Part shown: in pieces, positions 8,830 through 19,890 of the stretch | How positions within the stretch are numbered: the stretch's first letter is position 1 | Layout: each line of letters starts with the position of its first letter | NCBI RefSeq assembly: GCF_002008345.1 | Contig: NZ_MRAE01000013.1 | Location: 1 to 64,000, forward strand | Direction: 5' to 3' | Length of the DNA: 64,000 bases | Source: Clostridium tepidum | GTDB taxonomy: Bacteria > Bacillota > Clostridia > Clostridiales > Clostridiaceae | Notes under the pieces: generated by a model | Told to the model about the DNA's origin: nothing | Database searches by the model: none | Seen by the model: only the letters and a program-made list of their open reading frames with translations | Translations under genes and position numbers: made by a program

Positions 8830-9411
8830 TTAATTTTTTACTGTTAGCGGATTACTTTTTTTCTTTTCTTTAGCCAAATTTAATTGACTATCCATTAGCT
8901 TTTTTTCTAAATCTAAAACCTTATATTTGCAAGATTGCAACTGAAATTTTAGTTCCTTATTTTGAATTTTAACTTTATTATTTTCTTCCATATATTTTTT
9001 TGCTGTTTTTTCCATTAACTCCATCTGTACTTGTAACTTCTTTATTTTCTCTTCATATTCTTTTACAAAATCATTCCCATCTTGCAATTCTAAATTTTTA
9101 TTCTTTTCTTTCTCTTCCTCTAATAATTTTTTTACTTCCTCTAACTTTAGATTTTCATGATGCTGAACTTTTTTTAGCCTATCTATTTCTAATCGTAAAT
9201 TTTCTATCTCTTCTTCTTTTTTTAGTCCTTCATCTACAGCATTTATTGCTGTTAATATAGAAGCTGAAGAAGTACTTAGTTTAGGATTATTATCTAGTAT
9301 ATTAGCTATCTTCTTATCCACATACCTAGCTACCTTGTGAAGATAATCCTCTTGTTCTTCTCCTTTTAAATTATACTCAACACCATTTATTTTAACCGTT
9401 ATAATATTCAT
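8830..9411 (-). CDS. zapA: cell division protein ZapA, coiled-coil extended
   Basis: The first 85 residues form a ZapA domain (NIITVKINGVEYNLKG, then VARYVDKKIANIL and SSASILTAINAVDE). A long Glu/Lys-rich coiled coil runs from about 62 to 185. ZapA promotes FtsZ bundling at the septum. At 193 residues it is about twice the size of E. coli ZapA, a known clostridial form with an extended helix. It lies between pheT and the U32 gene, the usual clostridial order. Start ATG 9411. Confidence 0.85.
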   Translation of the reverse strand: MNIITVKINGVEYNLKGEEQEDYLHKVARYVDKKIANILDNNPKLSTSSASILTAINAVDEGLKKEEEIENLRLEIDRLKKVQHHENLKLEEVKKLLEEEKEKNKNLELQDGNDFVKEYEEKIKKLQVQMELMEKTAKKYMEENNKVKIQNKELKFQLQSCKYKVLDLEKKLMDSQLNLAKEKKKSNPLTVKN

Positions 9412-9616
9412 GAATACACCCTCTTAGATATTCCTATTATAAATGTTATTTTATACTACGCTTTATCAAAATAGGATTTATTATTTTTATGTTTAAATCT
9501 TATTATAATTAGCTATTTCTGTGGCACTTAAACCCTTGCTTAGATATATTATTTGTCATAATATCCTATAATAATTTTACCATAAAATATACATTTATAA
9601 AACAGAATTTTTACCT

Positions 9617-11998
9617 TTAATCTCTAAGTTGTGCTCCTAACTTATACTCTAAAGTTCTTACTATTTTATCATGAACCTTATTTACCTCTGAATCTTTAAG
9701 AGTTCTTTGAGAATTTCTATATACTATAGAATAAGCTATACTCTTCTTTCCTTCTGGTATTTGTTTTCCTTTATAAACATCAAATAGATGTATACTTTCA
9801 AGTATATTTCCTCCACAATTTTTAATTATATTTTCTATTTCTTGCACTAATACTGTATCATCTACAATTACTGCTATATCTCTAGTTACAGCCGGAAATT
9901 TTGGCAATTCCTTGTATTTCCTTTTAACATTAGCATATTTATATAAAACATCTAAATTTAATTCTGCTACATAACATCTTTCTTCTATATCATAATTATC
10001 TTGTACATCTGGATGTATTTCTCCTAATATACCTACATAATCTTTCTTTATATAAAGTTCTGCTGTTCTTCCAGGATGGAAAGTATAATTTTCTTCTTGT
10101 CTTTTTAACTTCCAATTATTTACACCCAATCCATCTAATATATTTTCTACTATACCTTTTAAATTAAAATAATCCACTGATCCATATAATCCTATAGTAA
10201 GTGTATTTTTTTCTTCTGGAAGTTCTGTAGGATCTTCTTTTGGAATATACACCTTTCCTATTTCAAATAAAGAAGCATAATCATTGTTTCTTGAATAGTT
10301 TCTACTTAAAGCTTCCATCATAGAAGGTATTGTAGTAGTTCTCATTATACTAAAATCTTCTCCTAAAGGATTCTTTATTTTAACTACCTTTCTTAAACTA
10401 CTATCTTCTTTTAAATTAATTTTATCAAATACTTTTGGACTTGCAAAAGAATAACCTATAGATTGATTTAATCCACTAGCCATCAATGTTTCTATAACTT
10501 TATCATCTAGACGTTGCTTTTCATTTTTTCCTGCATCTATAGTAACACTTTTTATAGTAGTTGTTGGAATATTATTATATCCGCATATTCTTGCTATTTC
10601 TTCTGCTATATCTTCTTTTATATTTAAATCAGATCTAAAGGTTGGAATATTTATTTCTAAAATATCTCCTTGTATCTCTGTATTAAGATCTAATCTATCT
10701 AAATATTCCTGCATTTCTTCCTTTGATATATCTGTTCCTAAAAATTTATTTACCCAGTTACTATCTACCTTTAATACGTGAGGTTCTAATTTATTTTCAT
10801 ATACATCTACAGACCCCTTCATTACTTCTCCTGCACCTAGTTCTTGAATTAATTTACAAGCTCTATCCATAGCTAATTCCACTAGATTAGGATCTAAATC
10901 TTTTTCAAATCTAGAAGAAGCTTCTGTTCTTAATCCTAACTTTTTAGAAGATATTCTTATATTAGTTCCATCAAAATTAGCGCATTCTAATATTATTTCT
11001 TTTGTATCTTCTTTTACTTCTGAATTTGATCCTCCCATTATACCTGCAATAGCTATAGTTCTATCTCCATCTTTTATATTAAGTGTATCTGTATCTAATT
11101 CTCTTTCTATTTCATCTAATGTAGTAAACTTTTCTCCTTCTTTAGCTCTTTCTACCACTATAGTATTAGTTTTTATTTCTGTTCTATCAAAAGCATGCAT
11201 CGGTTGACCTAATTCTAACATTACAAAATTCGTTATATCAACTATGTTATTTATAGGCCTAACCCCCGCTTCCAATAATCTTTCTTGCATCCAACCTGGT
11301 GATTGTTCTATTTTAACATTTTTAACCCCTCTGGCCATATATCTTCTACAAAACTTATCCTTTACTTCTACCTTTAAAGAGTCTTCTATGTTTTCACTAG
11401 ATTTTGGAGTAAATTCTACAACTGGAATAGTATATTTTTTATTTAAAGTAGCAGCTGTTTCTCTTGCTATTCCTATTATACTTAAACAATCTGGTCTATT
11501 AGATGTAATTTCAAACTCTATAATGGAACTTTCCATTTTTAATACCTTTTTTATATCTTCTCCTATAGGTGTATCTTGATCTAAAATCATAAGTCCATGA
11601 ACTGGTTTATCTCCCGCTATTCCTAGTTCCTCTTCAGAACAAAACATACCATTAGATACTTCTCCCCTTAGTTTTCCTTTTTTAATTTTTACCCCTCCAT
11701 GTAATGTTGATCCATGAAGAGCTACAGGTATTATATCCATCTCTTTCATATTTGTAGCAGCTGTAACTATTTGAATATTTTCTTTTTTGCCTATATCAAC
11801 TTGACAAATAGAAAGTTTATCTGCATCAGGATGTTTTCTTATCTCCATTATTTTTCCTGTTACTACATTTTGTATTTCATCCCCTGTAGTAATGACTTCT
11901 TCTACCTTTGATCCTGATAATGTAAGTCTATCCCCTAATTCTTTTGGAGAAATATCTATATCTATATAATCATTTAACCATTTAACTGGAACTTTCAT
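9617..11998 (-). CDS. pheT: phenylalanyl-tRNA synthetase beta subunit
   Basis: 793 residues, the standard length of bacterial PheT. The N-terminal tRNA-binding OB domain is at about 40-150 ([20 protein letters not shown]). The B3/B4 editing domain follows ([10 protein letters not shown]-like [19 protein letters not shown], then AIAGIMGG). The B5 domain and the C-terminal FDX-ACB anticodon domain ([14 protein letters not shown]) complete it. It forms the alpha2beta2 enzyme that charges tRNA-Phe. Start ATG 11998 lies eight bases behind AGGAGG. It is 153 bases downstream of pheS and shares its T-box control. Confidence 0.97.
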   Translation of the reverse strand: MKVPVKWLNDYIDIDISPKELGDRLTLSGSKVEEVITTGDEIQNVVTGKIMEIRKHPDADKLSICQVDIGKKENIQIVTAATNMKEMDIIPVALHGSTLHGGVKIKKGKLRGEVSNGMFCSEEELGIAGDKPVHGLMILDQDTPIGEDIKKVLKMESSIIEFEITSNRPDCLSIIGIARETAATLNKKYTIPVVEFTPKSSENIEDSLKVEVKDKFCRRYMARGVKNVKIEQSPGWMQERLLEAGVRPINNIVDITNFVMLELGQPMHAFDRTEIKTNTIVVERAKEGEKFTTLDEIERELDTDTLNIKDGDRTIAIAGIMGGSNSEVKEDTKEIILECANFDGTNIRISSKKLGLRTEASSRFEKDLDPNLVELAMDRACKLIQELGAGEVMKGSVDVYENKLEPHVLKVDSNWVNKFLGTDISKEEMQEYLDRLDLNTEIQGDILEINIPTFRSDLNIKEDIAEEIARICGYNNIPTTTIKSVTIDAGKNEKQRLDDKVIETLMASGLNQSIGYSFASPKVFDKINLKEDSSLRKVVKIKNPLGEDFSIMRTTTIPSMMEALSRNYSRNNDYASLFEIGKVYIPKEDPTELPEEKNTLTIGLYGSVDYFNLKGIVENILDGLGVNNWKLKRQEENYTFHPGRTAELYIKKDYVGILGEIHPDVQDNYDIEERCYVAELNLDVLYKYANVKRKYKELPKFPAVTRDIAVIVDDTVLVQEIENIIKNCGGNILESIHLFDVYKGKQIPEGKKSIAYSIVYRNSQRTLKDSEVNKVHDKIVRTLEYKLGAQLRD

Positions 11999-12151
11999 TT
12001 GTTATACCTCCTCATATAATATAATTAACAAATATTTTGCATCTAACATACTTATTTAAAATTCTAAGTCCATACAATCAATTTTAAATATACTCAATAG
12101 TTTATGATAATAAGTTTTACAATAATTTCATTTTTAAGTTAAATCAAATCT

Positions 12152-13171
12152 TTAAAATTGATTTAAAAACCTCATGTCACTTTCATATAAAAGTCTTATA
12201 TCATCTATTCCATATTTCATCATAACCATTCTGTCTACACCAAATCCAAATGCAAATCCACTATAAACTTCTGGATCTATATTACAATTTCTAAGAACTT
12301 GAGGATGAACCATTCCGCAACCTAAAAGTTCAATCCAACCACTACCTTTACATACTTTACAACCTTCTCCATTACATACAAAACATGTAGCATCCATTTC
12401 TGCTGATGGTTCTGTAAATGGGAAATGATGTGGTCTAAATTTAGTTTTAACATTATCTCCAAACATTCTTTTTGCAAATAATTCTAATGTACCCTTTAAA
12501 TCTGAAAAAGTTATACCTTTATCTACTACTAACCCTTCCATCTGATAAAATATAGGTGAATGAGTAGCATCTACTGAATCAGAACGATAAACCTTTCCTG
12601 GTGCTATCATCTTAATTGGAGGTTTTTGATTTTCCATAGTTCTTATTTGTATTGGAGATGTTTGAGTTCTTAAAACTATATTATCATTTATATAAAAAGT
12701 ATCTTGTTCTCCTCTTGCAGGATGATTTTTAGGTATATTTAGCGCTTCAAAATTGTATTTGTCAAGTTCAACTTCTGGTCCCTCTTCAATAGTAAATCCC
12801 ATAGATATAAATATATCCTTCATGCTTTCTAATGTTAAATCTAAAGGATGTCTTTTACCTACTACTTGTTTCTTCCCTGGCATAGTTATATCTATAGTTT
12901 CATTTTCTAACCTCATAGCTTTTTCTTTGTTTTTTATATCAGAAAAAGCATTTTTTATAGTTTCTTCTATATATGATCTTATTTCATTAGCAACTTTACC
13001 TACAACTGGTCTTTCTTCTTGAGATAAAGATCCCATACCTCTAAGTATTTGTGTAAGTTCACCTTTTTTCCCTAAATATTTTACTCTTATGCTTTCCAAT
13101 TCATCTTTGTTTAGAGCTGTTTTTAATTCATTTATTGCATTATCTTTAATCTTTTCTAACTTTTGTCGCAT
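12152..13171 (-). CDS. pheS: phenylalanyl-tRNA synthetase alpha subunit
   Basis: 339 residues from ATG 13171 ([11 protein letters not shown]), nine bases behind AAAGGAG. The frame is open further upstream, but only through the T-box terminator, so the longer start is rejected. Class II motif 2 is [18 protein letters not shown] and motif 3 is [20 protein letters not shown]. The N-terminal coiled coil binds tRNA-Phe. It is the first gene of pheST and is controlled by the leader immediately upstream. Confidence 0.97.
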   Translation of the reverse strand: MRQKLEKIKDNAINELKTALNKDELESIRVKYLGKKGELTQILRGMGSLSQEERPVVGKVANEIRSYIEETIKNAFSDIKNKEKAMRLENETIDITMPGKKQVVGKRHPLDLTLESMKDIFISMGFTIEEGPEVELDKYNFEALNIPKNHPARGEQDTFYINDNIVLRTQTSPIQIRTMENQKPPIKMIAPGKVYRSDSVDATHSPIFYQMEGLVVDKGITFSDLKGTLELFAKRMFGDNVKTKFRPHHFPFTEPSAEMDATCFVCNGEGCKVCKGSGWIELLGCGMVHPQVLRNCNIDPEVYSGFAFGFGVDRMVMMKYGIDDIRLLYESDMRFLNQF

Positions 13172-13218
13172 AACACAGTACTCCTTTCTATTTTTATAAT
13201 TAACTTTAAAAAACTTTA

Positions 13219-13480
13219 TAAATAAAAAAGTCCATCCCATAAAAGGGACGAACTAAATCCGCGGTACCACCCTAATTAATATAAATAAAAATTTATATTC
13301 TCTTAGTCAGTATTTATCGATACTGTATCGCTAAAAGCTACTATTATTTCACTTTTAGAACTCAGAAGTGAACTTCAGTATAAAATATTTTAGTAGGCTT
13401 TCAGCCAAAGACCTACACTCTCTTAAAAATATTTTAAACTTACTCTCTTCATCATAGTTTAATATTTTCTGTTTTTATCC
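13219..13480 (-). promoter_or_regulatory. T-box riboswitch leader of pheST (Phe specifier TTC)
   Basis: On the minus strand the leader has a GATGAAGAGAGTAAG-type Stem I start, the GCTGAAAGCCTAC segment, a specifier region reading GAAGTTCACTTCTGAGTTC (TTC, Phe), and the invariant T-box AGGGTGGTACCGCG (13260-13273). The terminator TTCGTCCC/GGGATGGAC ends in TTTTTTA at about 13219-13250. Uncharged tRNA-Phe is expected to stabilise the antiterminator and turn on pheST. Confidence 0.92.
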
Positions 13481-13488
13481 TTTTCATA

Positions 13489-13517
13489 ATTTTACATACT
13501 GTTTAGTTTTTTGTCAA
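13489..13517 (-). promoter_or_regulatory. sigma-A promoter of pheST
   Basis: TTGACA (13512-13517) and TAAAAT (13489-13494) separated by 17 bases, directly upstream of the T-box leader and only two bases past the stop of the preceding methyltransferase gene. Confidence 0.8.
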
Positions 13518-13519
13518 CA

Positions 13520-14302
13520 CTATTTCATATTAATTTGCCTTATTCTTTCAAAAGTCATTATAGAACAAGCTACTGCCACATTTAAAGACTCTGCTAATCC
13601 CGGCATAGGTATTTTAACTTTTATATCACTGATATTATTTAAATCTTCACTTATTCCATTTCCTTCATTTCCTACAGCAATTATCATATTCTCTGTCATA
13701 TTTACATCATAAAAATTATTATTTGTATCTAAAGAACTTATTAACAATCTAAATCCATTTTGTTGTAAAAATCTTACTTTATTTAAATTATCATCTTCTA
13801 TTATAGGAATATAAAAAATAGACCCCATAGTAGATCTTAATGTTTTTTCATTATATACATCTACTGTTCCTTTTGTTGTTATAATACCTAATGCTCCTGC
13901 AGCATGAGCAGTCCTTATTATAGTACCCATATTACCTGGATCTTGAACTTTATCTACCAAAATATAAAAACCATTTTCCAAATCTAAACTTTCTTTTTTA
14001 AAGTAATTTATTACTGCTACTATACCCTGTGGATTTTCTGTATTGCTTATATTTTTTAAAACAGAATAACTAACTATATAAGTATCTATATTATCCTTTA
14101 TGCTATATTTTTTGTATAATTCTTTTAATTTATTCAAACTTTTTTCTTCTATAAAAACTTTATCTATGTTGCTATTTGATTTCAATGCTTCTTCAAAGAA
14201 TCTAAATCCTTCTATAATAAATTGTTGATTTTGTACTCTATATTTTTTTTCTCTTAATTTTCTTATCTCTTTTATTAGTTGATTATCTTTACTAGAAATC
14301 AT
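13520..14302 (-). CDS. TrmH/SpoU-family RNA 2'-O-methyltransferase
   Basis: 260 residues. The N-terminal substrate-binding domain (KYRVQNQQFIIEGFRFFEEAL) resembles the RlmB/TsnR type. The C-terminal SPOUT knot domain has motif 1 VQDPGNMGTIIRTAHAAG, motif 2 AVGNEGNGISEDL and motif 3 IPMPGLAESLNVAVACS. It methylates a ribose in rRNA or tRNA; the exact nucleotide cannot be deduced. It is often found upstream of pheST in Firmicutes, as here. Start ATG 14302. Confidence 0.9.
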   Translation of the reverse strand: MISSKDNQLIKEIRKLREKKYRVQNQQFIIEGFRFFEEALKSNSNIDKVFIEEKSLNKLKELYKKYSIKDNIDTYIVSYSVLKNISNTENPQGIVAVINYFKKESLDLENGFYILVDKVQDPGNMGTIIRTAHAAGALGIITTKGTVDVYNEKTLRSTMGSIFYIPIIEDDNLNKVRFLQQNGFRLLISSLDTNNNFYDVNMTENMIIAVGNEGNGISEDLNNISDIKVKIPMPGLAESLNVAVACSIMTFERIRQINMK

Positions 14303-14392
14303 ATTTTATATAATGCACCTCATTTTAATATAAATTAATAGATTAAAATTTAATATTAAATTAATTTATCTTTGAAATACTAATATTAAATA

Positions 14393-15055
14393 TTAATCTA
14401 TATTTAATATTTCTACCTTAGTAAGATCTTCCTCACTACCTATAGCAACTATTATGTCTCCTGGTTCTATTCTATCTTCCGCAACTGGTGATACATTAAT
14501 TTCTTCTCCTCTCTTTAAAGCAACTACATTTATTCCATAATTAGCTCTTATGTTTAGTTCATTAAGAGTTTTACCATGCCATATCTTTGGAGTTACTATT
14601 TCTGCTATACTATAATTTGGTGATAATTCTATATAGTCCAATATATTAGTAGACACTAAATTATGTGCAACTCTAACTCCCATATCCCTTTCTGGAAACA
14701 CAACCCTATCTGCTCCTATTTTATATAAAATCTTAGCATGTATCTCACTATTTGCTTTAGCTATTATATATTTTACACCCATTTCTTTTACTAGTAAGGT
14801 AGCCATAGTACTAGCCTGTATATCTGATCCTATAGTTATAACAGCTACATCAAAATTTCTTATTCCTAAAGCCTTTAAACTATTTTCATCTGTAGCATCT
14901 ATCTGTACTGAATGAGTAACACTATCTGATATATCTTGAACTATATCATCTCTTGAATCAATAGCCAACACATCATTTCCTAAAGTATATAAAGTCTTTG
15001 CAACAGAAGTACCAAATCTTCCAAGTCCTATAACAACAAATTGTTTTTTTCCCAT
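14393..15055 (-). CDS. ktrA: potassium uptake regulatory subunit KtrA (RCK protein)
   Basis: 220 residues. The N-terminal RCK/Rossmann domain starts VVIGLGRFGTSVAKTL and ends its first beta-alpha unit with the acidic residue of AIDSRDD, the nucleotide-ribose ligand. The C-terminal TrkA-C domain covers about 135-218 and includes GDIIVAIGSEEDL. It forms a cytosolic gating ring on KtrB, controlled by ATP/ADP and possibly c-di-AMP. It begins 10 bases after the ktrB stop, so the two are co-transcribed. Confidence 0.9.
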   Translation of the reverse strand: MGKKQFVVIGLGRFGTSVAKTLYTLGNDVLAIDSRDDIVQDISDSVTHSVQIDATDENSLKALGIRNFDVAVITIGSDIQASTMATLLVKEMGVKYIIAKANSEIHAKILYKIGADRVVFPERDMGVRVAHNLVSTNILDYIELSPNYSIAEIVTPKIWHGKTLNELNIRANYGINVVALKRGEEINVSPVAEDRIEPGDIIVAIGSEEDLTKVEILNID

Positions 15056-15065
15056 AATAACACCT

Positions 15066-16409
15066 CTAACCTACTAATATTTTTTCTTCCGGATATTTAA
15101 TAGAACTATTTTTTAGCTTTCTTGCAAAAGCTATAGCCAATGTTAATGGTCCAACTCTACCTATATACATAGTCAATAATATAACTATCTTCCCAATAGT
15201 ACTCAATTTAGTAGTCAATCCTAAAGTTATACCTACTGTAGAAAAGGCAGATGTAGCTTCATATAAATAATATTCAAAAGGGAATTGAACCTCTGTTATT
15301 GATAATATCATGGTAACTGTAATAACTAAAGTTAAACTTATAATAGTTATAGCTAAAGCTCTATAAACAATTTCTTTGCTTATTCTTTTTTTATTTATCT
15401 CTGTATCTTGCTTACCTCTAACTACACAAATTACTGTCATTATAAGTACACCTGCAGTTGTAACTTTTATACCTCCAGCTGTAGAGCCTGAAGCCCCTCC
15501 TATAAACATTAAAATTATTGTTAAAAACTTTCCTGCCATAGTCATATCAGATGTAGAAATTGAATTAAATCCTGCAGTTCTTGGAGTAATAGCAGCAAAA
15601 AACGATGATAAGATCTTGTTGCCCAAAGTCATATTAGCCATAGTTCCTGGATTTCTACTTTCAAATACAAACATTAATATAGTTCCTACAAATACTAATA
15701 AAAATGTGGCCCAAAGCACTAATTTAGAATGGGTAGATAATTTTCTATGTCCTTTATAATGATATATTTCATACCATACATAAAATCCTAAGCTTCCTAT
15801 TATTATTAAAAAAGATATAACTAAAACTATAACAGGATTATCATAAACAGTAGTTAAACTGCTAAAATTACCAAAAAGATCAAAACCAGCATTACAAAAA
15901 GCTGATATTGAATGAAAAATGCTATAATATATTCCTTTTGCTAATCCATATCTAGGGATAAATTGGGTTGATAATAACAATGATCCTCCTCCTTCCACAG
16001 AAAGAGTAAACAATAATATATATTTAGCCATTTTAACCAAACCTTGTATATTAAAAGTATTTAATGCTTCTTGCATAACAAGTCTTTCTTTTAATGTTAT
16101 TTTCTTACCTAATAACAATGCAAGCAAAGTTGCAAAGGACATAAATCCTAGTCCTCCAATCTCGATAAGAAGCATAATAACTGTTTTTCCAAAATAAGTC
16201 CAATGTGTTCCCGTATCTACTACTATTAGTCCTGTAACACACACTGCAGATGTAGACGTAAATAGACAGTCTAAAAAAGGAGTTCTTTGTCCGCTTTGTG
16301 ATGAAATAGGTAAACTAAGTAATATAGCTCCTATAAATATTACTATTGCAAATCCAATAGCTAATATTTGAACTGGGGTAAATCTCCTTTTCATACGTGG
16401 TATTTTCAT
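15066..16409 (-). CDS. ktrB: potassium uptake membrane subunit KtrB
   Basis: 447 residues in the TrkH/KtrB superfamily with four M1-P-M2 repeats. Selectivity-filter-like loops are visible in TSTSAVCVTGLIVVD, SISAFCNAGFDLFG, ITPRTAGFNSIST and TSAFSTVGITLGL, each with its conserved Gly. The segment MFIGGASGSTAGGIKVTTAG is the typical gating-loop region. It acts as a dimeric cation channel in the cytoplasmic membrane. It precedes ktrA in a two-gene operon, the reverse of the B. subtilis order. Confidence 0.92.
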   Translation of the reverse strand: MKIPRMKRRFTPVQILAIGFAIVIFIGAILLSLPISSQSGQRTPFLDCLFTSTSAVCVTGLIVVDTGTHWTYFGKTVIMLLIEIGGLGFMSFATLLALLLGKKITLKERLVMQEALNTFNIQGLVKMAKYILLFTLSVEGGGSLLLSTQFIPRYGLAKGIYYSIFHSISAFCNAGFDLFGNFSSLTTVYDNPVIVLVISFLIIIGSLGFYVWYEIYHYKGHRKLSTHSKLVLWATFLLVFVGTILMFVFESRNPGTMANMTLGNKILSSFFAAITPRTAGFNSISTSDMTMAGKFLTIILMFIGGASGSTAGGIKVTTAGVLIMTVICVVRGKQDTEINKKRISKEIVYRALAITIISLTLVITVTMILSITEVQFPFEYYLYEATSAFSTVGITLGLTTKLSTIGKIVILLTMYIGRVGPLTLAIAFARKLKNSSIKYPEEKILVG

Positions 16410-16490
16410 TTACTTTTAATCCCTCCTGCCTAAAAGATAAACTTATTATAGCACTTACAATTCTTTTGTCAATTTTATGAAATATTAAAA

Positions 16491-16513
16491 AATACGGCTA
16501 TTTAAGCCGTATT
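16491..16513 (-). terminator. Rho-independent terminator of infC-rpmI-rplT
   Basis: Stem AATACGGCT / AGCCGTATT with an ATTTA loop. On the minus strand it is followed by TTTTTTAATATTT, about 20 bases beyond the rplT stop. Confidence 0.92.
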
Positions 16514-16532
16514 AATTCTTATAATTTAAATA

Positions 16533-16892
16533 TTAAGCATTTAATTGTTTTTTAGCTACATCTACTAATTCAGCAAATGCTTTTGGATCATTTATAGCTA
16601 TTTCTGAAAGCATTTTTCTATTTATATCAATTCCTGCACTCTTTATTCCATTCATGAATTTTGAATATGAAAGTCCATTCATTCTTGTAGCAGCATTTAT
16701 TCTTGCTATCCATAACTTTCTATAATCTCTTTTCTTTAATTTTCTTCCTACATAAGCATTTCTTAATGCTCTTATAACTGATTCATTTGCTGTTTTAAAT
16801 AACTTGCTCTTTCCACCGTAGTATCCTTTTGCAAGTTTTAATACTTTTTTATGACGTTTACGAGCATTCATAGCTCTTTTTACTCTTGCCAT
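16533..16892 (-). CDS. rplT: 50S ribosomal protein L20
   Basis: 119 residues with the typical L20 sequence ([20 protein letters not shown], then [15 protein letters not shown] and [12 protein letters not shown]). It binds 23S rRNA early in 50S assembly and represses its own operon through the leader RNA in Firmicutes. The strong ribosome binding site AAGGAGG precedes ATG 16892. It is the last gene of the operon. Confidence 0.98.
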   Translation of the reverse strand: MARVKRAMNARKRHKKVLKLAKGYYGGKSKLFKTANESVIRALRNAYVGRKLKKRDYRKLWIARINAATRMNGLSYSKFMNGIKSAGIDINRKMLSEIAINDPKAFAELVDVAKKQLNA

Positions 16893-16921
16893 CCCAAACT
16901 ACCTCCTTTGTACTTCTATTA

Positions 16922-17119
16922 TTATAGGTATGGTAATACTTTCTTCATTACTTTTTCTTGACTTTCTGAAACATATCCAGCTTTTCTTAAATTTCTCTTA
17001 GTTTTTCTGCTTTTCTTTGTTAATATATGACTTTTATAAGCTTTAGCTCTCTTTAATTTACCTGTTCCAGTTACTTTAAATCTCTTTGCTGCAGCCCTTT
17101 TTGTTTTCATTTTTGGCAT
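16922..17119 (-). CDS. rpmI: 50S ribosomal protein L35
   Basis: 65 residues, highly basic, with [20 protein letters not shown] and a [17 protein letters not shown] core. It is a normal-length L35, located between infC and rplT as in most bacteria. Confidence 0.98.
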   Translation of the reverse strand: MPKMKTKRAAAKRFKVTGTGKLKRAKAYKSHILTKKSRKTKRNLRKAGYVSESQEKVMKKVLPYL

Positions 17120-17140
17120 TGCGATTTCCTCCCCTCGTTA

Positions 17141-17653
17141 TTACGCTTTCTTTGGCGCTAATATCATTATCATATTTCTTCCTTCTAGCTTAGGCGCTTT
17201 TTCAATAACACCTACTTCTTCTAATTTTTCATAAAAGTAATTTAATATTTTATTTCCTTTAAAGGAATAATCAGCTTCTCTACCTCTGAATCTAACAGTT
17301 ACTTTAACTTTATTTCCTGCATTTAAAAATTTTCTAGCATTATTAGCTTTAATTTCTATATCATGTACTTCTATGGTTGGACTTAGTCTAACTTCTTTTA
17401 TGTTTATAACCTTTTGATTTTTTTTAGCTTCTTTGTCTTTCTTTGTTTGTTCATATAAGAATTTACCATAATTCATTATTTTACAAACTGGTGGCTTTGC
17501 AGTTGGAGCTATAAGTACTAAATCTAGTTCCTTTTCATCTGCAATTTTTTGTGCCTCACTTGAAGATACTACTCCTAATTGTTCTCCATCGCTACCTACA
17601 AGTCTTACTTCCTTTTCACGGATTTGCTCATTCACAAGATAGTTTTTGTTAAT
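17141..17653 (-). CDS. infC: translation initiation factor IF-3, AUU start
   Basis: About 170 residues with the IF-3 N-domain ([37 protein letters not shown]) and C-domain ([31 protein letters not shown]). It binds the 30S subunit and proofreads start codons. No ATG fits. The perfect SD GGAGGTGA (17659-17666) places the start at ATT 17653 (eight bases after GGAGG) or ATT 17656 (five). The in-frame GTG 17662 lies inside the SD and is rejected. An AUU start matches the known IF-3 autoregulation in E. coli. First gene of infC-rpmI-rplT. Confidence 0.93.
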   Translation of the reverse strand: MNKNYLVNEQIREKEVRLVGSDGEQLGVVSSSEAQKIADEKELDLVLIAPTAKPPVCKIMNYGKFLYEQTKKDKEAKKNQKVINIKEVRLSPTIEVHDIEIKANNARKFLNAGNKVKVTVRFRGREADYSFKGNKILNYFYEKLEEVGVIEKAPKLEGRNMIMILAPKKA

Positions 17654-17714
17654 AATCTTCACCTCCAAAAATATTAGACCGAAAACACTTAACAATTTTC
17701 ATGTATAATAAATA

Positions 17715-17865
17715 AAAGACGGCATAAGCCGTCTTTATAAACAATAATACAAATTGAATTTATATACTCTAACCTTACTAGCCATGCTGTAAGGTGAGAA
17801 ACGGCCTGTTTCTACTTACACAAAACATTATTAAGTTTTAGTTAAATTAAAATTAACTAACGAAT
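17715..17865 (-). ncRNA. L20-type ribosomal leader of infC-rpmI-rplT with attenuator
   Basis: The minus-strand leader contains the conserved-looking block GTAGAAACAGGCCGTTTCTC, then ACCTTACAGCATGGCTAGTA and AGGTT, and ends in a strong terminator AAAGACGGC / GCCGTCTTT (17715-17736) followed by TATTTATT. Position, layout and sequence fit the L20 leader of Firmicutes, in which L20 binding favours termination. Assigned from memory of the family rather than a covariance search. Confidence 0.75.
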
Positions 17866-17868
17866 AAG

Positions 17869-17897
17869 ATTATACTATTAATATGTTAAAAAATCAA
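17869..17897 (-). promoter_or_regulatory. sigma-A promoter of the infC operon
   Basis: TTGATT (17892-17897) and TATAAT (17869-17874) separated by 17 bases, just upstream of the L20-type leader. Confidence 0.75.
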
Positions 17898-17949
17898 TAT
17901 CTTTTTATAAAAATTTTATATTTTTTTATTGATATAAAATAATCATTTA

Positions 17950-19857
17950 TTAATTTGCTTTATTTTTAATTTCATTATTTATTTTTTCTATAAATTCTTC
18001 TAAAGATATATCTCCTAAATCTCCATCTTTTCTACTTCTAACAGCAACTTTTCCTGCTTCCATTTCTTTATCTCCAAGTATTAGCATATATGGAACCTTT
18101 TGAAGTTGAGCTTCTCTTATTTTATATCCTATTTTTTCATTTCTTGTATCAATTTCTACTCTTATATTATTTTCTTTAAGAACTTCTTCAACTTTCTTTA
18201 AATAATCATATTGAGAATCTGTTATATTCATTAATTTAACTTGTACTGGAGCAAGCCATGTTGGGAATGCACCTGCATATTGTTCTATTAATATACCTAT
18301 AAATCTTTCAACACTTCCATATATAGTTCTATGAACCATAACAGGTCTGTGTTTCTCGCCATCTGGTCCTATATATGATAAATCAAATCTTTCTGGCATT
18401 TGGAAGTCAAGCTGAATAGTTCCACATTGCCATGTTCTTCCTATACAATCTTTCAAATGGAAATCTATCTTTGGACCATAAAATGCTCCATCTCCTTCAT
18501 TTACCCTATATTCTTTTCCTATAGAGTCTAGAGCTTCTCTTAATCCATTAGTTGCTATTTCCCAATCTTCATCACTTCCCATAGAATCTTCTGGTCTTGT
18601 TGAAAGTTCTACAAAATACTCAAATCCAAATAATTTATAGAATTTATCTATTAATTTAATTATACCCACTATTTCTTCTTTTATTTGTTCCTTTGTCATA
18701 TATAAATGAGCATCATCTTGTGTAAAACATCTTACTCTCATAAGTCCATGTAATGCTCCAGATAATTCATGTCTATGAACTATTCCTAATTCTGAAAGTC
18801 TTAATGGAAGATCCCTATAAGAATGCATAGAATTTTTATATACTAATATTCCTCCTGGGCAATTCATAGGTTTTATTGCATAATCATTATCATCTATATT
18901 TGTAAAGTACATATTTTCTTTATAATGATCCCAGTGACCTGATTGATGCCATAATTCTTCATTTAATATTAATGGTGTTCTTATTTCTTGATAACCAGCT
19001 TTTGTGTGTTCTTCTCTCCAAAAATTCTCAAGAATATTTCTTATAATCATTCCCTTTGGATGGAAGAATGGGAATCCTGGTCCTTCTTCATGTATACTAA
19101 ATAAATCTAATTCTTTGCCTAATTTTCTATGATCTCTTTTTTTAGCTTCTTCAAGCATATTTAAATATTCATCTAACTGGCTTTTTTTAGGGAAAGCTGT
19201 ACCATATATTCTTTGAAGCATTTTATTATTTTCATCACCTCTCCAGTAAGCTCCAGCTAAAGATAATAACTTTATAGCTTTAACTTTTCCTGTAGATGGT
19301 ACATGAGGTCCTGCACATAAATCTGTAAATTCTCCTTGTTTATAGAAAGATATAACTTCTCCTTCTGGTAAATCTTCTATAAGTTCAACTTTATAATCCT
19401 CATTCTTTTCTTTCATAAGTTTTATTGCTTCTTCTCTTGGTAATTCAAATCTTTCTAGCTTGTGATCTTCTTTTATTATTTTTTTAATTTCTGATTCTAT
19501 TTTTTCTAACATTTCTGGTGTAAAAGTAAAATCCGCTTCAAAATCATAATAAAAGCCAGTATCTATAGCAGGTCCTATAGCTAATTTTACTTCTGGGTAT
19601 AATCTTTTAACAGCTTGAGCTAATATATGTGCACCTGTATGTCTTAAAGCCCATTTACCCATTTCATCTTCAAAAGTTAAAATTTCTAAACTACTATCAT
19701 TGTGTAATTCAGTCATTAAGTCCACTGTTTCTCCGTTTATTTTAGCTGCTAGCGCTTTTTTATAAAGAGCAGGACTAATTTTCATAGCAACATCAGATAT
19801 TTTTATTCCTTCTTCAAATTCCATTACTTTACCATCTTTTAATGTAATTTTTATCAT
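17950..19857 (-). CDS. thrS: threonyl-tRNA synthetase
   Basis: 635 residues from ATG 19857 ([14 protein letters not shown]), behind AAAGGAGG. Domains in order are TGS (1-62), the editing/SAD domain ([20 protein letters not shown] and [16 protein letters not shown]), the class II core with the zinc-binding Cys in [16 protein letters not shown] and motif 2 [20 protein letters not shown], and the anticodon-binding domain ([14 protein letters not shown]). It charges tRNA-Thr and edits Ser-tRNA-Thr. The upstream open frame runs into the T-box terminator and is not used. Confidence 0.97.
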   Translation of the reverse strand: MIKITLKDGKVMEFEEGIKISDVAMKISPALYKKALAAKINGETVDLMTELHNDSSLEILTFEDEMGKWALRHTGAHILAQAVKRLYPEVKLAIGPAIDTGFYYDFEADFTFTPEMLEKIESEIKKIIKEDHKLERFELPREEAIKLMKEKNEDYKVELIEDLPEGEVISFYKQGEFTDLCAGPHVPSTGKVKAIKLLSLAGAYWRGDENNKMLQRIYGTAFPKKSQLDEYLNMLEEAKKRDHRKLGKELDLFSIHEEGPGFPFFHPKGMIIRNILENFWREEHTKAGYQEIRTPLILNEELWHQSGHWDHYKENMYFTNIDDNDYAIKPMNCPGGILVYKNSMHSYRDLPLRLSELGIVHRHELSGALHGLMRVRCFTQDDAHLYMTKEQIKEEIVGIIKLIDKFYKLFGFEYFVELSTRPEDSMGSDEDWEIATNGLREALDSIGKEYRVNEGDGAFYGPKIDFHLKDCIGRTWQCGTIQLDFQMPERFDLSYIGPDGEKHRPVMVHRTIYGSVERFIGILIEQYAGAFPTWLAPVQVKLMNITDSQYDYLKKVEEVLKENNIRVEIDTRNEKIGYKIREAQLQKVPYMLILGDKEMEAGKVAVRSRKDGDLGDISLEEFIEKINNEIKNKAN

Positions 19858-19890
19858 AACATTGTCCTCCTTTAAGCAAAATTTATAAAT

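Noticed and set aside
13172-13240. Upstream extension of pheS
   Set aside because: It translates the T-box terminator; the ribosome binding site and family alignment support ATG 13171.
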